NCBI RefSeq assembly: GCF_022790535.1
Contig: NZ_LOHG01000002.1
Coordinates: forward strand, 213,229-277,228
DNA: 64,000 bases
Direction: 5' to 3'
Source: Pseudomonas maioricensis
Lineage (GTDB): Bacteria; Pseudomonadota; Gammaproteobacteria; Pseudomonadales; Pseudomonadaceae
In this document: in pieces, positions 8,655 through 16,914 of the stretch
Layout: each line of letters opens with the position of its first letter
Numbering within the stretch: the stretch's first letter is position 1
Made by a program: the position numbers and the translations under genes
Notes under the pieces: model-generated
What the model was told of the DNA's origin: nothing
The model's database searches: none
What the model saw: the letters and a program-made list of their open reading frames with translations, nothing else

Positions 8655-9710
8655 CTAGAAAATCAGCGTGCCGATGACGCCGCTGACAATGCCCACCAGC
8701 ATGGTCAGCAACGCGACGGCCACCAGCACCCGACGATCAAAAGATTTACGCAGCATTAATAGCGACGGCAGGCTGACGCTTGGCAGCGTCATCAATAGCG
8801 CGACGGCGGGGGCTGTACCCAAGCCCAGACCCATCAGGGCCTGCACAATAGGGATTTCTGCCGCGGTAGGAATCACAAACAAGGTGCCCACGACAGCGAG
8901 TGGCACCAGCCATAGCCAGCTATTGGCCATTGCTCCGTCGACGTGAGGGAAGAGCCATACCCTTGCCGCTCCGAGAATCAGCACCGCCAGCACGTAGATC
9001 GGGATGGTGGTCCAGAACAACTGCCACATGGTGCGTAACCACTGCACCGGGAGGCTGCGGGTATCTGCAGTGGTGGCCACTTCAACGGCATCCACGGCTG
9101 CTTGCGGCAGCGCTTCTGGTCGCGACATGCGCTGGCCGAGTAATGCCGCACCCAGCACAAGTGCTACGCCAGCCACCAGGCGCAGGCCAGTGAACTGCCA
9201 ACCGAGTACGAAGCCCATGAATATCAATGTGGCGGGGTTGAGTACCGGGTTTGCGATCCAGAACGCCAACGCCGCACCTTCCGATACATTCTGCCGCCGT
9301 AGCCCCGCCGCAACGGGGGCCGCGCAGCAGCTACACATCATGCCCGGCAGGGCGAACAGTCCTCCCCGCAGCGTAGAACCGAAGCCGGCTTTTCCGAACG
9401 CTCGCAGCAACCAGTCGCGGGGGATAAGTACCTGTACCAATGAGCCAAGGATGATCGCCAGCACGGCGGCCTTCCAGATAGCCAGGAAATACACCTGGGC
9501 GTAACTCAGTGCAGCAAGCCAGGGCGACGCCGAATGATCGTTGAGGATCGAGCCGCCAATGCTATGCGTGTCGGCAGCGACGAATGACTTGAGGTAATAA
9601 GGTGACCATTTGACGTAGTACAGGCCGATTACGGCGACCAACAGGAACAACGCCGGTTTACACCAGAATGCCCAAGAGCGGGTTGTGGAGGGATGAAGCT
9701 GGGTAATCAT
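8655..9710 (-). CDS. DUF318/YraQ-type permease
   Basis: 351 residues, about eight hydrophobic segments, with the family signature 'GMMCSCCAAPVAAGL' and the second-half motif 'IPTAAEIPIVQALM'. Members include the organoarsenical exporter ArsP and proposed Cu/Zn efflux proteins; here the paired cysteines suggest a thiol-reactive metal or metalloid substrate, but no ars or cop genes lie nearby, so the substrate is unknown. I start at the ATG at 9710 (MITQLH) because the extra upstream codons look non-coding. Convergent with selU, with 24 bases between stops. Confidence 0.85.
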   Translation of the reverse strand: MITQLHPSTTRSWAFWCKPALFLLVAVIGLYYVKWSPYYLKSFVAADTHSIGGSILNDHSASPWLAALSYAQVYFLAIWKAAVLAIILGSLVQVLIPRDWLLRAFGKAGFGSTLRGGLFALPGMMCSCCAAPVAAGLRRQNVSEGAALAFWIANPVLNPATLIFMGFVLGWQFTGLRLVAGVALVLGAALLGQRMSRPEALPQAAVDAVEVATTADTRSLPVQWLRTMWQLFWTTIPIYVLAVLILGAARVWLFPHVDGAMANSWLWLVPLAVVGTLFVIPTAAEIPIVQALMGLGLGTAPAVALLMTLPSVSLPSLLMLRKSFDRRVLVAVALLTMLVGIVSGVIGTLIF

Positions 9711-9898
9711 GATGAGATCCGTGCAGAAGCGTCCCCTATCATACGTCACAGGCCGCGTAGATGCGGGAGTGTGAAGTTTCCGGGTTCTTTTAGCCTTGTG
9801 CGCAACTGTGCGGGCTGTGTCGTTTCTCGTGGTTCGTCCCTACGCCCCGATGACTTCCCTGCCGTGTATACCTTTGACTGCGGGCCATTTCCTTTCAG

Positions 9899-10318
9899 TC
9901 AGCTTTTATAAGCGCTTAGTTTCTCCATCAGCGCGCCTGCAGCTTGTAGCTGTTTTTGCTCTTCAATCGAAAGACAGGCCTGCGCCGCGTTGCAGAGCCA
10001 TTCGTCACGGCGATCCCGGCTTTCCTGCAATACCAACCTTCCCTTTTCGGATAACCCGATCCAGGTACGGCGGCGATCATCCGTGTCTTGCTCGCGCGTA
10101 ATCAACTCCCGGTTTTCCAGGTCTCGCAACAACGAAGCCACGTTCGACGATCGCATGTTTTCCACGTCTGCGATTTTTGAAGGCGTTGCCATTCCGTCCA
10201 TGTGATCGATTGCACTGAGGACCAACATCTGGGACCAGGTTTCTGGGTGGTTTTGCGCTTCCTGACGTAGACGTTTGCTTAAACGAGTCAGCTGTCCGCG
10301 AAACAACGAAATATCCAT
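9899..10318 (-). CDS. MarR-family transcriptional regulator
   Basis: 139 residues with a winged helix-turn-helix: recognition helix around 'MRSSNVASLLRDLENR' and wing 'TREQDTDDRRRTW', followed by 'ISLSEKG'-type residues (here 'GLSEKGRLVL'). Divergent from the surE-like gene; a perfect inverted repeat lies between them at 10340-10359 and is the likely binding site. Probably represses itself and the divergent gene. Since that gene is now interrupted, part of its regulon may be gone. Confidence 0.9.
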   Translation of the reverse strand: MDISLFRGQLTRLSKRLRQEAQNHPETWSQMLVLSAIDHMDGMATPSKIADVENMRSSNVASLLRDLENRELITREQDTDDRRRTWIGLSEKGRLVLQESRDRRDEWLCNAAQACLSIEEQKQLQAAGALMEKLSAYKS

Positions 10319-10339
10319 AAGCCAATACCTACAATCAAA

Positions 10340-10359
10340 TAGCTATGCAATCATAGCTA
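10340..10359. promoter_or_regulatory. Putative MarR operator
   Basis: Perfect palindrome TAGCTATG-caat-CATAGCTA, 22 bases before the MarR start codon and 63 bases before the surE-like start. Size and position fit a MarR dimer site in a divergent promoter. MarR binding is inferred, not shown. Confidence 0.7.
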
Positions 10360-10421
10360 AAAAAGCTTTGCAGTGTTGCTACCTTCTCTCAGCCCAGAGA
10401 AATGCCAAAAAGAGGACGAAT

Positions 10422-11204
10422 ATGTCTAGCTGCCACCCAAGATTCGAAAGAATACTCATCACCAATGATGACGGTATCGATGCTCCGGGGCTCAAAATTC
10501 TGGAGCGCGTCGCTTCGCAGCTGGCGAATGAGGTTTGGGTAGTGGCGCCATTGCTCGATCAGAGCGGCACGTCGCACTCATTGAGTTTGCACGCCCCATT
10601 GCGCCTGAGCTTTCATGGCGCCAGACGCTTTGCCGTCAACGGCACGCCTGGGGACTGTGTGGCGATAGCGCTAGGACATTTGCTCAATCACGATAAACCG
10701 GACCTGATTCTGTCAGGAATCAATCGAGGCGCAAATCTGGGCGTGGAAACAGTGTTCTCGGGTACGGTCGGGGCCGCAATGACAGGAATGCTGCATGGCG
10801 TTCCGTCCATTGCATTGAGCCAGGCATTTACCGATAGAAGTGCCGTGCCTTGGGACATTGCGCTTAACCATGCGCCGCATGTCATCACGCAACTCATGGG
10901 CATGGACTGGCCCAAGGATGTCTGTCTTAACGTCAACTTCCCTGGCTGCCCATTGAGCGCCGTACTGCCGTTGAAAATCACCCGCCAAGGTTCCGGACGT
11001 TTGAGTGGTGTGTCTGTGCGCTCAGAGAATGATCCTCGTGGCCTTGAGTACCATTAGTTGAGGCTGGATAGACATGCCGAGCTTGATGCAGCAGGCAGCG
11101 AAACAGCCGAGCTGCTTGCCGGGCACATCACCGTAACGCCGCTTCAGTTTGAGCGAACTCATCGCGAAGCTGTTGAATCGTTTGAACGACTGAGTCGAAG
11201 CTAG
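10422..11204 (+). pseudogene. surE: SurE-like 5'/3'-nucleotidase interrupted by in-frame TAG
   Basis: The first 211 codons encode an intact SurE N-terminal region: metal-binding 'ITNDDGIDAPG', 'VNGTPGDCVAI', 'LSGINRGANLG', 'FSGTVGAAMTG'. A TAG at 11055-11057 stops translation after 'DPRGLEYH'. Reading on in the same frame gives 48 more codons that look like a normal SurE C-terminus ('LLAGHITVTPLQFE') up to the TAG at 11202-11204, for a total near 260 codons, the usual length. One base change, probably TGG (Trp) to TAG, explains it. The ATG at 10422 has 'agagga' upstream. The canonical Pseudomonas surE lies with rpoS, so this is an extra copy. Confidence 0.85.
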
Positions 11205-11226
11205 ACGCCAGACGTTACCGACAAAA

Positions 11227-11256
11227 AAGGCTCAGTGAAACCTGAGCCTTTTCTGT
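11227..11256 (+). terminator. Intrinsic terminator after surE-like gene
   Basis: Stem AAGGCTCAG (11227-11235), loop tgaaac, CTGAGCCTT (11242-11250), then 'ttctgttt'. Its place 23 bases after the second stop supports 11204 as the original end of the surE-like gene. Confidence 0.85.
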
Positions 11257-11297
11257 TTCTACACTTCGAGCTCGCTTACCTCCAAGCAATATCCCCA

Positions 11298-11735
11298 TCA
11301 AAAATCAAACGTAACCCCCGCATACACCGCACGCCCATCCCCCGGCGAGTGCAGCGAGCCTTGCGCGCCGTCCGGGTCGTCCGGGTCGTACCAGACGTAT
11401 TCGTAGTAGCGGTCGGTCACGAGGCGGCACTTTGTATGCGGCGGCGCCGGTGCCGACCTGGAAGGTGCGCCCCCAGTTGGCATACAGGCTGGCCTGTTTC
11501 CAGGGTGAGTACACGACGCTGATTTTCGGTTGTTTGATCAGGCCGTCGTTGATGTCGGAGTCGAGACCGGTCATGCGGTTGGTAAAGTCGCCCTCGATTT
11601 TATCCACGCGATACGCCGGGATGATTTTCAGTGATTCGAAGGGTTGGATGACGGCCTGGACGTAACCGCCATAGGTGTTGAAGTTGAATTGCTGGTCTCG
11701 GGTTCGCGCCTGACGTGTTCGGTTCGGGTTGAGAC
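11298..11735 (-). pseudogene. TonB-dependent receptor, C-terminal remnant
   Basis: Reading on the minus strand, about 90 codons of beta-barrel sequence ('YGGYVQAVIQPFES...PKISVVYSPWKQ...LYANWGRTFQ') are joined out of frame to an authentic receiver end ('YAGVTFDF' stop at 11298) that finishes in the C-terminal Phe needed for barrel assembly. A deletion and frameshift lie near 11430. No signal peptide, plug domain or start is present upstream. This is a decayed fragment of an outer-membrane siderophore-type receptor and cannot be functional. Confidence 0.75.
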
Positions 11736-11867
11736 AGTCGCGAGTAGGGGGCTAATTGCCGCAGGAGTACAGCTGATTTGCAGCTTCGCCTGTTGGAGTC
11801 ACCGGGTAGGAATTCACAGGGCTGGCGACTAACGATTTCGTGGCAGGTCTCGTCGACCGAGGCGCTT

Positions 11868-11950
11868 GAATCGCGAGCAAGCTCAGCTCCCACAGGTTAA
11901 CCCTGAGACAGCGGCGAGCGTTGTGGGAGCCGGGCTTGCCCGCGATACAT
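11868..11950. repeat. REP-like inverted repeat
   Basis: 'aatcgcgagcaagctcag' with 'ctcccacagg' followed by 'tgtgggagccgggcttgcc' with 'cgcgat'. Two REP halves lie tail to tail, of slightly different subtypes (gagct versus gggct), next to the decayed receptor. Confidence 0.6.
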
Positions 11951-12043
11951 GAGACGCGGATAGACGACATACCGCGCAATCGTTTATCGCTGGCAGGTGG
12001 AGCGCCACCCCGCGTACACAAGTTCAACGGGGCTAATCCATCT

Positions 12044-12068
12044 GGAGGTGAAACCTCCGCGCTTTTTT
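12044..12068 (+). terminator. Terminator-like hairpin just upstream of LysR gene
   Basis: Stem GGAGGT (12044-12049), loop gaa, ACCTCC (12053-12058), then 'gcgcttttttg'. It points toward the LysR gene, whose ATG is 39 bases further on. Either it ends transcription from the degraded region upstream, with the LysR promoter lying downstream of it, or it attenuates the LysR transcript. Confidence 0.7.
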
Positions 12069-12106
12069 GTTCTGATGGCGGGACTTCACGACTGTCCGGA
12101 TCCCCC

Positions 12107-13003
12107 ATGCGCATCGAACCTCTGCCGCCACTGCAAACCCTGATCGCTTTCGAGGCGGCGGTACGTCATGGCAGTTTCACTCGCGCTGCCACTGAGCTGC
12201 ATTTGACGCAGAGTGCGATCAGTCGGCAGGTGCAGCAGCTTGAGGAGTTTCTGGGGCGGGCGTTGTTTCGGCGGGAGCACAAGCGCATCCACCTAACGGT
12301 GGCCGGGCAGGTGTATGCCGAGCAGGTGCATCGGGTGCTTGCCCAATGTGCTGAAGCGACGGCGCAGGTCATGACCCACAGCGGCGAGCAGGAACTGACG
12401 CTGGCGTGTTCGAGCGGTGTCGCGGCGTTATGGCTGGGGCCGTTGGTGGGGCGTTATGCCGATGAGTTTCCCAATGTCGACGTGCGCCTGCGGGTGGTCG
12501 ACGGGCTGGATTCGCTGGTGCGTGCGGAGTTTGATCTGGCGGTGTATTTCCTGCGCTCGGGGTCGCCGCCGGGGCTGGACAGTCGGCTGTTGTTTGCGGA
12601 GTCGGTGGGGGCGTATTGCGCGCCGGGCTATCTGCAAGGCCGGGTGCTCAAGCCGCAAGCGCTGTTCGAACATCGCCTGTTGATGCTTGAGGATGGTCAG
12701 CGCCAGTGGCTGTCCTGGACAGACTGGTTTGCACGGCAGGGTATCGATGCTTCGGCGATTTCCAAACGTCTGACGGTCAATAACTACCCGGTGATGGTGG
12801 ACCTTGCCATTGACGGACGCGGCATTGTGCTGGGCTGGAAACCGATGATTGATGGGCATGTTAAGTCCGGGGCATTAGTGCCTGCTTGTGATGTCCATGT
12901 GGGCGAGATCGGTGGTTATTATTTGCTCAATCCGTCGGGGCAGTTTCCGAGTCGTGCGGCCCGGTCGTTTGAGCAGTGGTTGACGGTTCAGAGCGGGGAC
13001 TGA
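12107..13003 (+). CDS. LysR-family regulator (GcvA-like)
   Basis: 298 residues. The winged HTH is at the N-terminus ('FEAAVRHGSFTRAATELHLTQSAISRQVQQLE') with the effector-binding domain after about residue 90. 'LPPLQTLIAFEAA' is typical of the GcvA-like subgroup. The start at 12107 gives the normal LysR N-terminus, although no strong Shine-Dalgarno is visible. Next to and codirectional with the MHS transporter-amidohydrolase pair, which is its most likely target, though LysR proteins often control a divergent gene and none is intact here. Confidence 0.88.
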   Translation: MRIEPLPPLQTLIAFEAAVRHGSFTRAATELHLTQSAISRQVQQLEEFLGRALFRREHKRIHLTVAGQVYAEQVHRVLAQCAEATAQVMTHSGEQELTLACSSGVAALWLGPLVGRYADEFPNVDVRLRVVDGLDSLVRAEFDLAVYFLRSGSPPGLDSRLLFAESVGAYCAPGYLQGRVLKPQALFEHRLLMLEDGQRQWLSWTDWFARQGIDASAISKRLTVNNYPVMVDLAIDGRGIVLGWKPMIDGHVKSGALVPACDVHVGEIGGYYLLNPSGQFPSRAARSFEQWLTVQSGD

Positions 13004-13015
13004 ATTACGTTTTTC

Positions 13016-13105
13016 TGTAGGAGCTGCCGAGCACCGCGAGGCTGCGATAGGGATTTGTCGGACGCACCGATATCGCAGCCTCGCGGTGCTTGACAGCTCC
13101 TACAG
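13016..13105. repeat. REP-type doublet (tgtaggagctg subtype)
   Basis: 'tgtaggagctgccgagcac' with 'gaggctgcgat' faces 'atcgcagcctcgcggtgct' with 'agctcctaca'. Arms are long and nearly perfect, about 45 bases each with a short centre. It sits between the LysR gene and the transporter. Confidence 0.8.
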
Positions 13106-13293
13106 ATCCACGCCCTCTTGCATGCATCCAGCGCATGCATATCTTCCCAATGAGCGTTTTCCCGCATTCAATTTCGCGAGTTATTCTCGGGCCTACAAGG
13201 GCACAAGACCCTGACGATGTTTCACCCGATTGCTTCTCTGCCCCACTCGTGCGCGGGACCACTCCCTGCGTAATTTGCATGCAGGAGTTCAAC

Positions 13294-14601
13294 GTGAACG
13301 CTATAAAAAACACGCCAACCCACAACCAGAAAGCACGAAAAGCCGTGATCGCGACAGTGATCGGCAACGGTCTTGAATGGTTCGACTTCACGGTCTACAG
13401 CTTCTTCTCGGTCATCATCGCCAAGGTGTTTTTCCCCACCGACAGCGAACTCACTTCTTATCTACTGGCATTGGCGACTTTCGGCGTAGGCTTTTTCATG
13501 CGTCCGGTCGGCGGCATTGTGCTGGGCGTTTATGGGGACAAGCACGGGCGTAAAGCAGCTCTTTCGCTGACCATCCTGTTGATGGCGCTGGGTACGCTGA
13601 TCATTGCGATCACCCCAAGTTATGCACAGATCGGCATGATTGCGCCGGTGTTGATTGTGCTCGCACGGCTACTGCAAGGCTTCTCTGCGGGCGGTGAAAT
13701 GGGCAGCGCGACGGCCTTCCTGACCGAGCACGCCCCAGACGGCAAGAAAGCGTTTTACTCCAGCTGGATTCAGGCCAGTATCGGCGTCGCCGTGCTGCTG
13801 GGTTCCACGCTGGGCGCTATCCTCTCGAACTACCTGACTCAGGCGCAGCTGGAAAGCTGGGGCTGGCGGATCCCGTTCATCATCGGCACGCTGATCGGTC
13901 CGGTCGGTTTCTACATCCGTAGCCGCATTGACGAGACGCCGGTCTACAAAGAGTCAAAAACCACCGAATCGCCACTGCGCGAAGTCTTCCGCACCTATCC
14001 ACGGGAAACCCTGATCAGCTTCTCGCTGGTTGTGCTGTGGACGGTCTGCACCTACGCGATTCTGTTCTACATCCCGTCCTATTCCACCCGCGTTCTGGGG
14101 CTGCCAAGTGGCATCGGTTTCAGCGCCGGGATGATGGGCGGCGCGGTGTTGATCGTGGCGACGCCCATTGTTGGCATGCTGGCTGACAAAACCGGTCGCA
14201 GGCCTTGGCTGCTGGGTTCGGCGGCGGCGATTTTCGTTGCGGCGTATCCGATGTTCCTGTTCATCAACCAGATGCCAGGGCTGGCCTCGCTGCTGATTTT
14301 TGAAGTGGTGATGGGCCTACTGATCGCTGGTTACATCGGCTCGATTCTGGCCGCGTTCAGCGAACTGCTGCCGACTCACGTGCTGTCCACCGGCCTGTCC
14401 GTGGCCTACAACTTTGCGGTCACAATCTTCGGTGGCTTCGCCACGTTCACGATTACCTGGCTGATCGCCAATACCGGCAGCAACGTCGCGCCGGCCTTTT
14501 ACATCATGTTCGCGGCCGTGGTCAGCGGTTGCGGCGCGTTTCTGTACCGCGACCGCAAGACCACCGCCAATGCCACCTTCAAGGGAGCAGCCTTGCAATG
14601 A
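13294..14601 (+). CDS. MFS transporter, metabolite:H+ symporter (MHS) family
   Basis: 435 residues with 12 predicted membrane segments. The MHS/citrate-proline symporter signatures are present: 'GNGLEWFDFTVYSFF' near the N-terminus and loop 2-3 motif 'GVYGDKHGRKAAL'. I start at the GTG at 13294 (NAIKNTP...) because 'caggag' lies seven bases upstream; an ATG at 13279 is in frame but overlaps that site. The next gene starts within its stop codon (ATGA). The pairing suggests import of a carboxylate, amino acid or peptide-like compound that the amidohydrolase then cleaves. Confidence 0.88.
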   Translation: MNAIKNTPTHNQKARKAVIATVIGNGLEWFDFTVYSFFSVIIAKVFFPTDSELTSYLLALATFGVGFFMRPVGGIVLGVYGDKHGRKAALSLTILLMALGTLIIAITPSYAQIGMIAPVLIVLARLLQGFSAGGEMGSATAFLTEHAPDGKKAFYSSWIQASIGVAVLLGSTLGAILSNYLTQAQLESWGWRIPFIIGTLIGPVGFYIRSRIDETPVYKESKTTESPLREVFRTYPRETLISFSLVVLWTVCTYAILFYIPSYSTRVLGLPSGIGFSAGMMGGAVLIVATPIVGMLADKTGRRPWLLGSAAAIFVAAYPMFLFINQMPGLASLLIFEVVMGLLIAGYIGSILAAFSELLPTHVLSTGLSVAYNFAVTIFGGFATFTITWLIANTGSNVAPAFYIMFAAVVSGCGAFLYRDRKTTANATFKGAALQ

Positions 14602-15857
14602 GTACTGAAAAAACGACACGCCTGATCCTGCGCAACGGCCAGTTGCTCGACCTGAACAAAGGCGAACTGCTGGGCGGTCTGGAAGTTGTGATCGAGGGTG
14701 GGCGCATCAGCGCAGTTCGCCCACAAAATGACGCTGTCGAAGCCGACGCCCAGGTCATCGACCTGAACGGCCGTACGCTGATGCCCGGCCTGATCGACTG
14801 CCACGTTCATGTGCTGGCTTCCAACGCCAACCTGGGCATGAATGCGCTGCAACCCAACGCGATCATCATGTACCGAGCCCTGCCGATTCTTGAAGCGATG
14901 CTCAATCGCGGTTTCACCACCGTGCGTGACGCGGGCGGTGCTGACTGGGCGCTGGCTCGCTCTATAGCACTGGGTCTCGTGCCGGGGCCGCGTATTTTTG
15001 CAGCGGGTAAAGCGCTGTCGCAAACCGGTGGTCACGGTGACATGCGCGCTCGCGGCGAGCTGCTACTGAGCGAGCCGTGCTCGTGCTGCTTCCGCGCTGG
15101 CGCTATCGCCCGCGTCGTGGATGGCGTCGACAACGTGCGTCTGGCGGTGCGTGAAGAGCTGCAACAAGGCGCCAACCAGATCAAGATCATGGCCTCGGGC
15201 GGCGTATCATCCCCGACAGACCCGATTGCCAACACGCAGTACAGCGAAGCGGAAATCCGCGCCATCGTCGATGAAGCAGAAGCCGCCAATACCTATGTGA
15301 TGGCCCACGCTTATACCGCCCGCGCGATTCGTCGCGCCATTGAGTGCGGCGTGCGGACTATTGAGCACGGCAATCTGGTCGACGCCGACACGGCGAAACT
15401 GATGGCTGAAAAAGGCGCGTTCGCCGTGCCGACCCAAGTCACCTACGAAATGCTCGCCAAACATGGCGCCGAAGCCGGTCTGCCGCCTGATTCCGTGGCC
15501 AAGATTGAAGACGTGCGCATGGCCGGTCGTAACGCACTGAAGCTGTTCGCAGAAGCGGGCGTGGAAATGGGTTATGGCTCAGACCTGCTGGGCGACATGC
15601 ATCAGTACCAAAGCCATGAGCTGCAGATCCGCGCCGAAGTACTCGGCAACCTCGCCGCCCTGCGCAGCGCCACCACCATCGCGGCCAAAATCCTGCAACG
15701 CGAAGGTCAATTGGGCTGCATCGCCGAAGGCGCTATCGCCGACCTGCTGGTGGTCGACGGCAACCCGCTGGAATCCATCGAGTGCCTGGTGGGCCAAGGG
15801 GAAAACCTGGCGATGATCATTCAGGAAGGCGGCATCAAGAAGAACACCTTGGTGTAA
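14598..15857 (+). CDS. Metal-dependent amidohydrolase (COG1228, prolidase/imidazolonepropionase-like)
   Basis: 419 residues of the amidohydrolase superfamily. Metal-site motifs: 'GLIDCHVHVL' (HxH), 'VMAHAYT', 'RTIEHGNL' and the Asp in 'GYGSDLLGD'. The closest groups I know cleave N-acyl or Xaa-Pro type amide bonds; the exact substrate cannot be read from sequence. No signal peptide, so cytoplasmic. The start overlaps the transporter stop by four bases (ATGA), with 'aagggag' ten bases upstream, implying coupled expression with the transporter. Confidence 0.85.
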   Translation: MSTEKTTRLILRNGQLLDLNKGELLGGLEVVIEGGRISAVRPQNDAVEADAQVIDLNGRTLMPGLIDCHVHVLASNANLGMNALQPNAIIMYRALPILEAMLNRGFTTVRDAGGADWALARSIALGLVPGPRIFAAGKALSQTGGHGDMRARGELLLSEPCSCCFRAGAIARVVDGVDNVRLAVREELQQGANQIKIMASGGVSSPTDPIANTQYSEAEIRAIVDEAEAANTYVMAHAYTARAIRRAIECGVRTIEHGNLVDADTAKLMAEKGAFAVPTQVTYEMLAKHGAEAGLPPDSVAKIEDVRMAGRNALKLFAEAGVEMGYGSDLLGDMHQYQSHELQIRAEVLGNLAALRSATTIAAKILQREGQLGCIAEGAIADLLVVDGNPLESIECLVGQGENLAMIIQEGGIKKNTLV

Positions 15858-15872
15858 ACGCTGAAGTGCTTC

Positions 15873-15900
15873 AGAGCCCGCCTTGCGCGGGCTTTGTTGA
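15873..15900 (+). terminator. Intrinsic terminator after amidohydrolase
   Basis: Stem AGCCCGC (15875-15881), loop, GCGGGCT (15887-15893), then 'ttgttga'. It closes the transporter-amidohydrolase transcript and separates it from the convergent brnTA operon. Confidence 0.8.
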
Positions 15901-15962
15901 TTCTGGGATTGGCGAAAACCATGTGCAACCGCAAGCTCCGCTCCTGCAAGGGGAAACGCTAA

Positions 15963-16244
15963 TCAAACCTGTAACTCCGAAGGAGTGTGTGTCTTGAGCC
16001 AGTCAGCAAGCGCTGCGTTCATGCGTGTCTGCCAACCCGGACCTGACGCTCTGAATTGCTCAAGTACCTCAGGTGCAAGTCGGATCGTAATACGCTCACG
16101 CACCGCGTCAGACTTTGGTCTGCCACGTTTGATGACGCGGCTACCCTGATATTCATCAGCTCGCTCGAAAAAAGCGTCTGTCAGCTCTGGCGCATCATCC
16201 GGGTCAACCCAATTGATACCGGTAGAAGTTTTTTTCTCGCTCAT
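15963..16244 (-). CDS. brnA: BrnA antitoxin
   Basis: 93 residues. Family signature 'DDAPELTDAFFERADEYQG' in the N-terminal toxin-binding part and a ribbon-helix-helix DNA-binding end ('RITIRLAPEVLEQFRA...GWQTRMNAAL'). It neutralises BrnT and represses the operon with it. Second gene of the operon: its ATG lies 41 bases inside the end of brnT, as is usual for this type II system. Both genes appear intact. Confidence 0.92.
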   Translation of the reverse strand: MSEKKTSTGINWVDPDDAPELTDAFFERADEYQGSRVIKRGRPKSDAVRERITIRLAPEVLEQFRASGPGWQTRMNAALADWLKTHTPSELQV

Positions 16245-16476
16245 TGGCTTTCCTCATGGAAATGATACGGCGAGCCGCGCCGCGCGGTGTCCAGATCATG
16301 ACGAGCATTTGCCCATGCAGTAAGCCAACAGTAATAAAGCGCACTTCTCCATTATCCACCCGGTCATCCTCGGCAGTGAAATAGTGCCCCGCAAATACAT
16401 GCACCGCATCGGCAAAATCAACGCCACGCTCGGCCAATGTCTTGTCACGCTTGGCTGAATCGAAGGTAATTTGCAT
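16204..16476 (-). CDS. brnT: BrnT toxin (RelE-fold ribonuclease)
   Basis: 90 residues starting MQITFDSAKRDK. Family features: 'RGVDFADAVHVFAG' and the C-terminal 'TPRGAARRIISMRKANEREK' carrying the basic and Arg/Glu residues linked to mRNA cleavage in BrnT. The start codon lies one base past a 24-base palindrome (16478-16501), so the transcript leader must be very short or the palindrome is transcribed. Toxin-first gene order is typical of brnTA. The pair lies alone, with no other mobile genes around it. Confidence 0.92.
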   Translation of the reverse strand: MQITFDSAKRDKTLAERGVDFADAVHVFAGHYFTAEDDRVDNGEVRFITVGLLHGQMLVMIWTPRGAARRIISMRKANEREKNFYRYQLG

Positions 16477-16477
16477 G

Positions 16478-16501
16478 TATTTATTGTATGCACAATAAAT
16501 A
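16478..16501. promoter_or_regulatory. brnTA operator palindrome
   Basis: Perfect inverted repeat with 10-base arms TATTTATTGT and ACAATAAATA around ATGC. It directly abuts the brnT start codon. BrnA dimers autoregulate such operons, so this is very likely the BrnA site; it may also include the -10 region. Confidence 0.75.
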
Positions 16502-16914
16502 TATCCGCCGATTCTTACAAGGCCTCCAGTCAATGCAGGGAATTTCAGCAGATATCGAAGAATTGATCCTTGTTCACGTAAGACTCCGACCGATCTCCAA
16601 AAAAACAGCACAAACGTTCCAAAGCCCTCCCCTCCAAAGTCATACAGTCGTCGTACATCTAGCCCATACAGGCCGTGGCCTGCAGGCGAGATGCCCGACC
16701 TAGAGCCTTCGACGATTCAAAAATAGCATGGCACTTTGCCTGTTTTGGATGTTGCAAGATGTTACGGATCGTGAAACATTCCCCTCGTTTTTGTGCGACA
16801 ACTTGTCGCTAGCGCTGAATTGACGCCTTCCGTGAGCGTCGTTTCCGACCAAGCGCACCACTAGCCTCCGAACCTGAAAAGCCACGGCTGCAGTTGCCTA
16901 AGGTAGACAAATAC
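16502..16914. other. Intergenic region between brnT and cytochrome c gene
   Basis: About 410 bases without a convincing gene. It must carry the promoter of the dehydrogenase operon (plus strand) and any distal part of the brnT promoter. The 'tggcactttgcc' at 16728 resembles a sigma-54 site but has the wrong spacing. Confidence 0.5.

Noticed and set aside
16725..16745. Sigma-54 promoter 'tggcactttgcc'
   Set aside because: The GG and GC elements are too close; spacing does not fit -24/-12.
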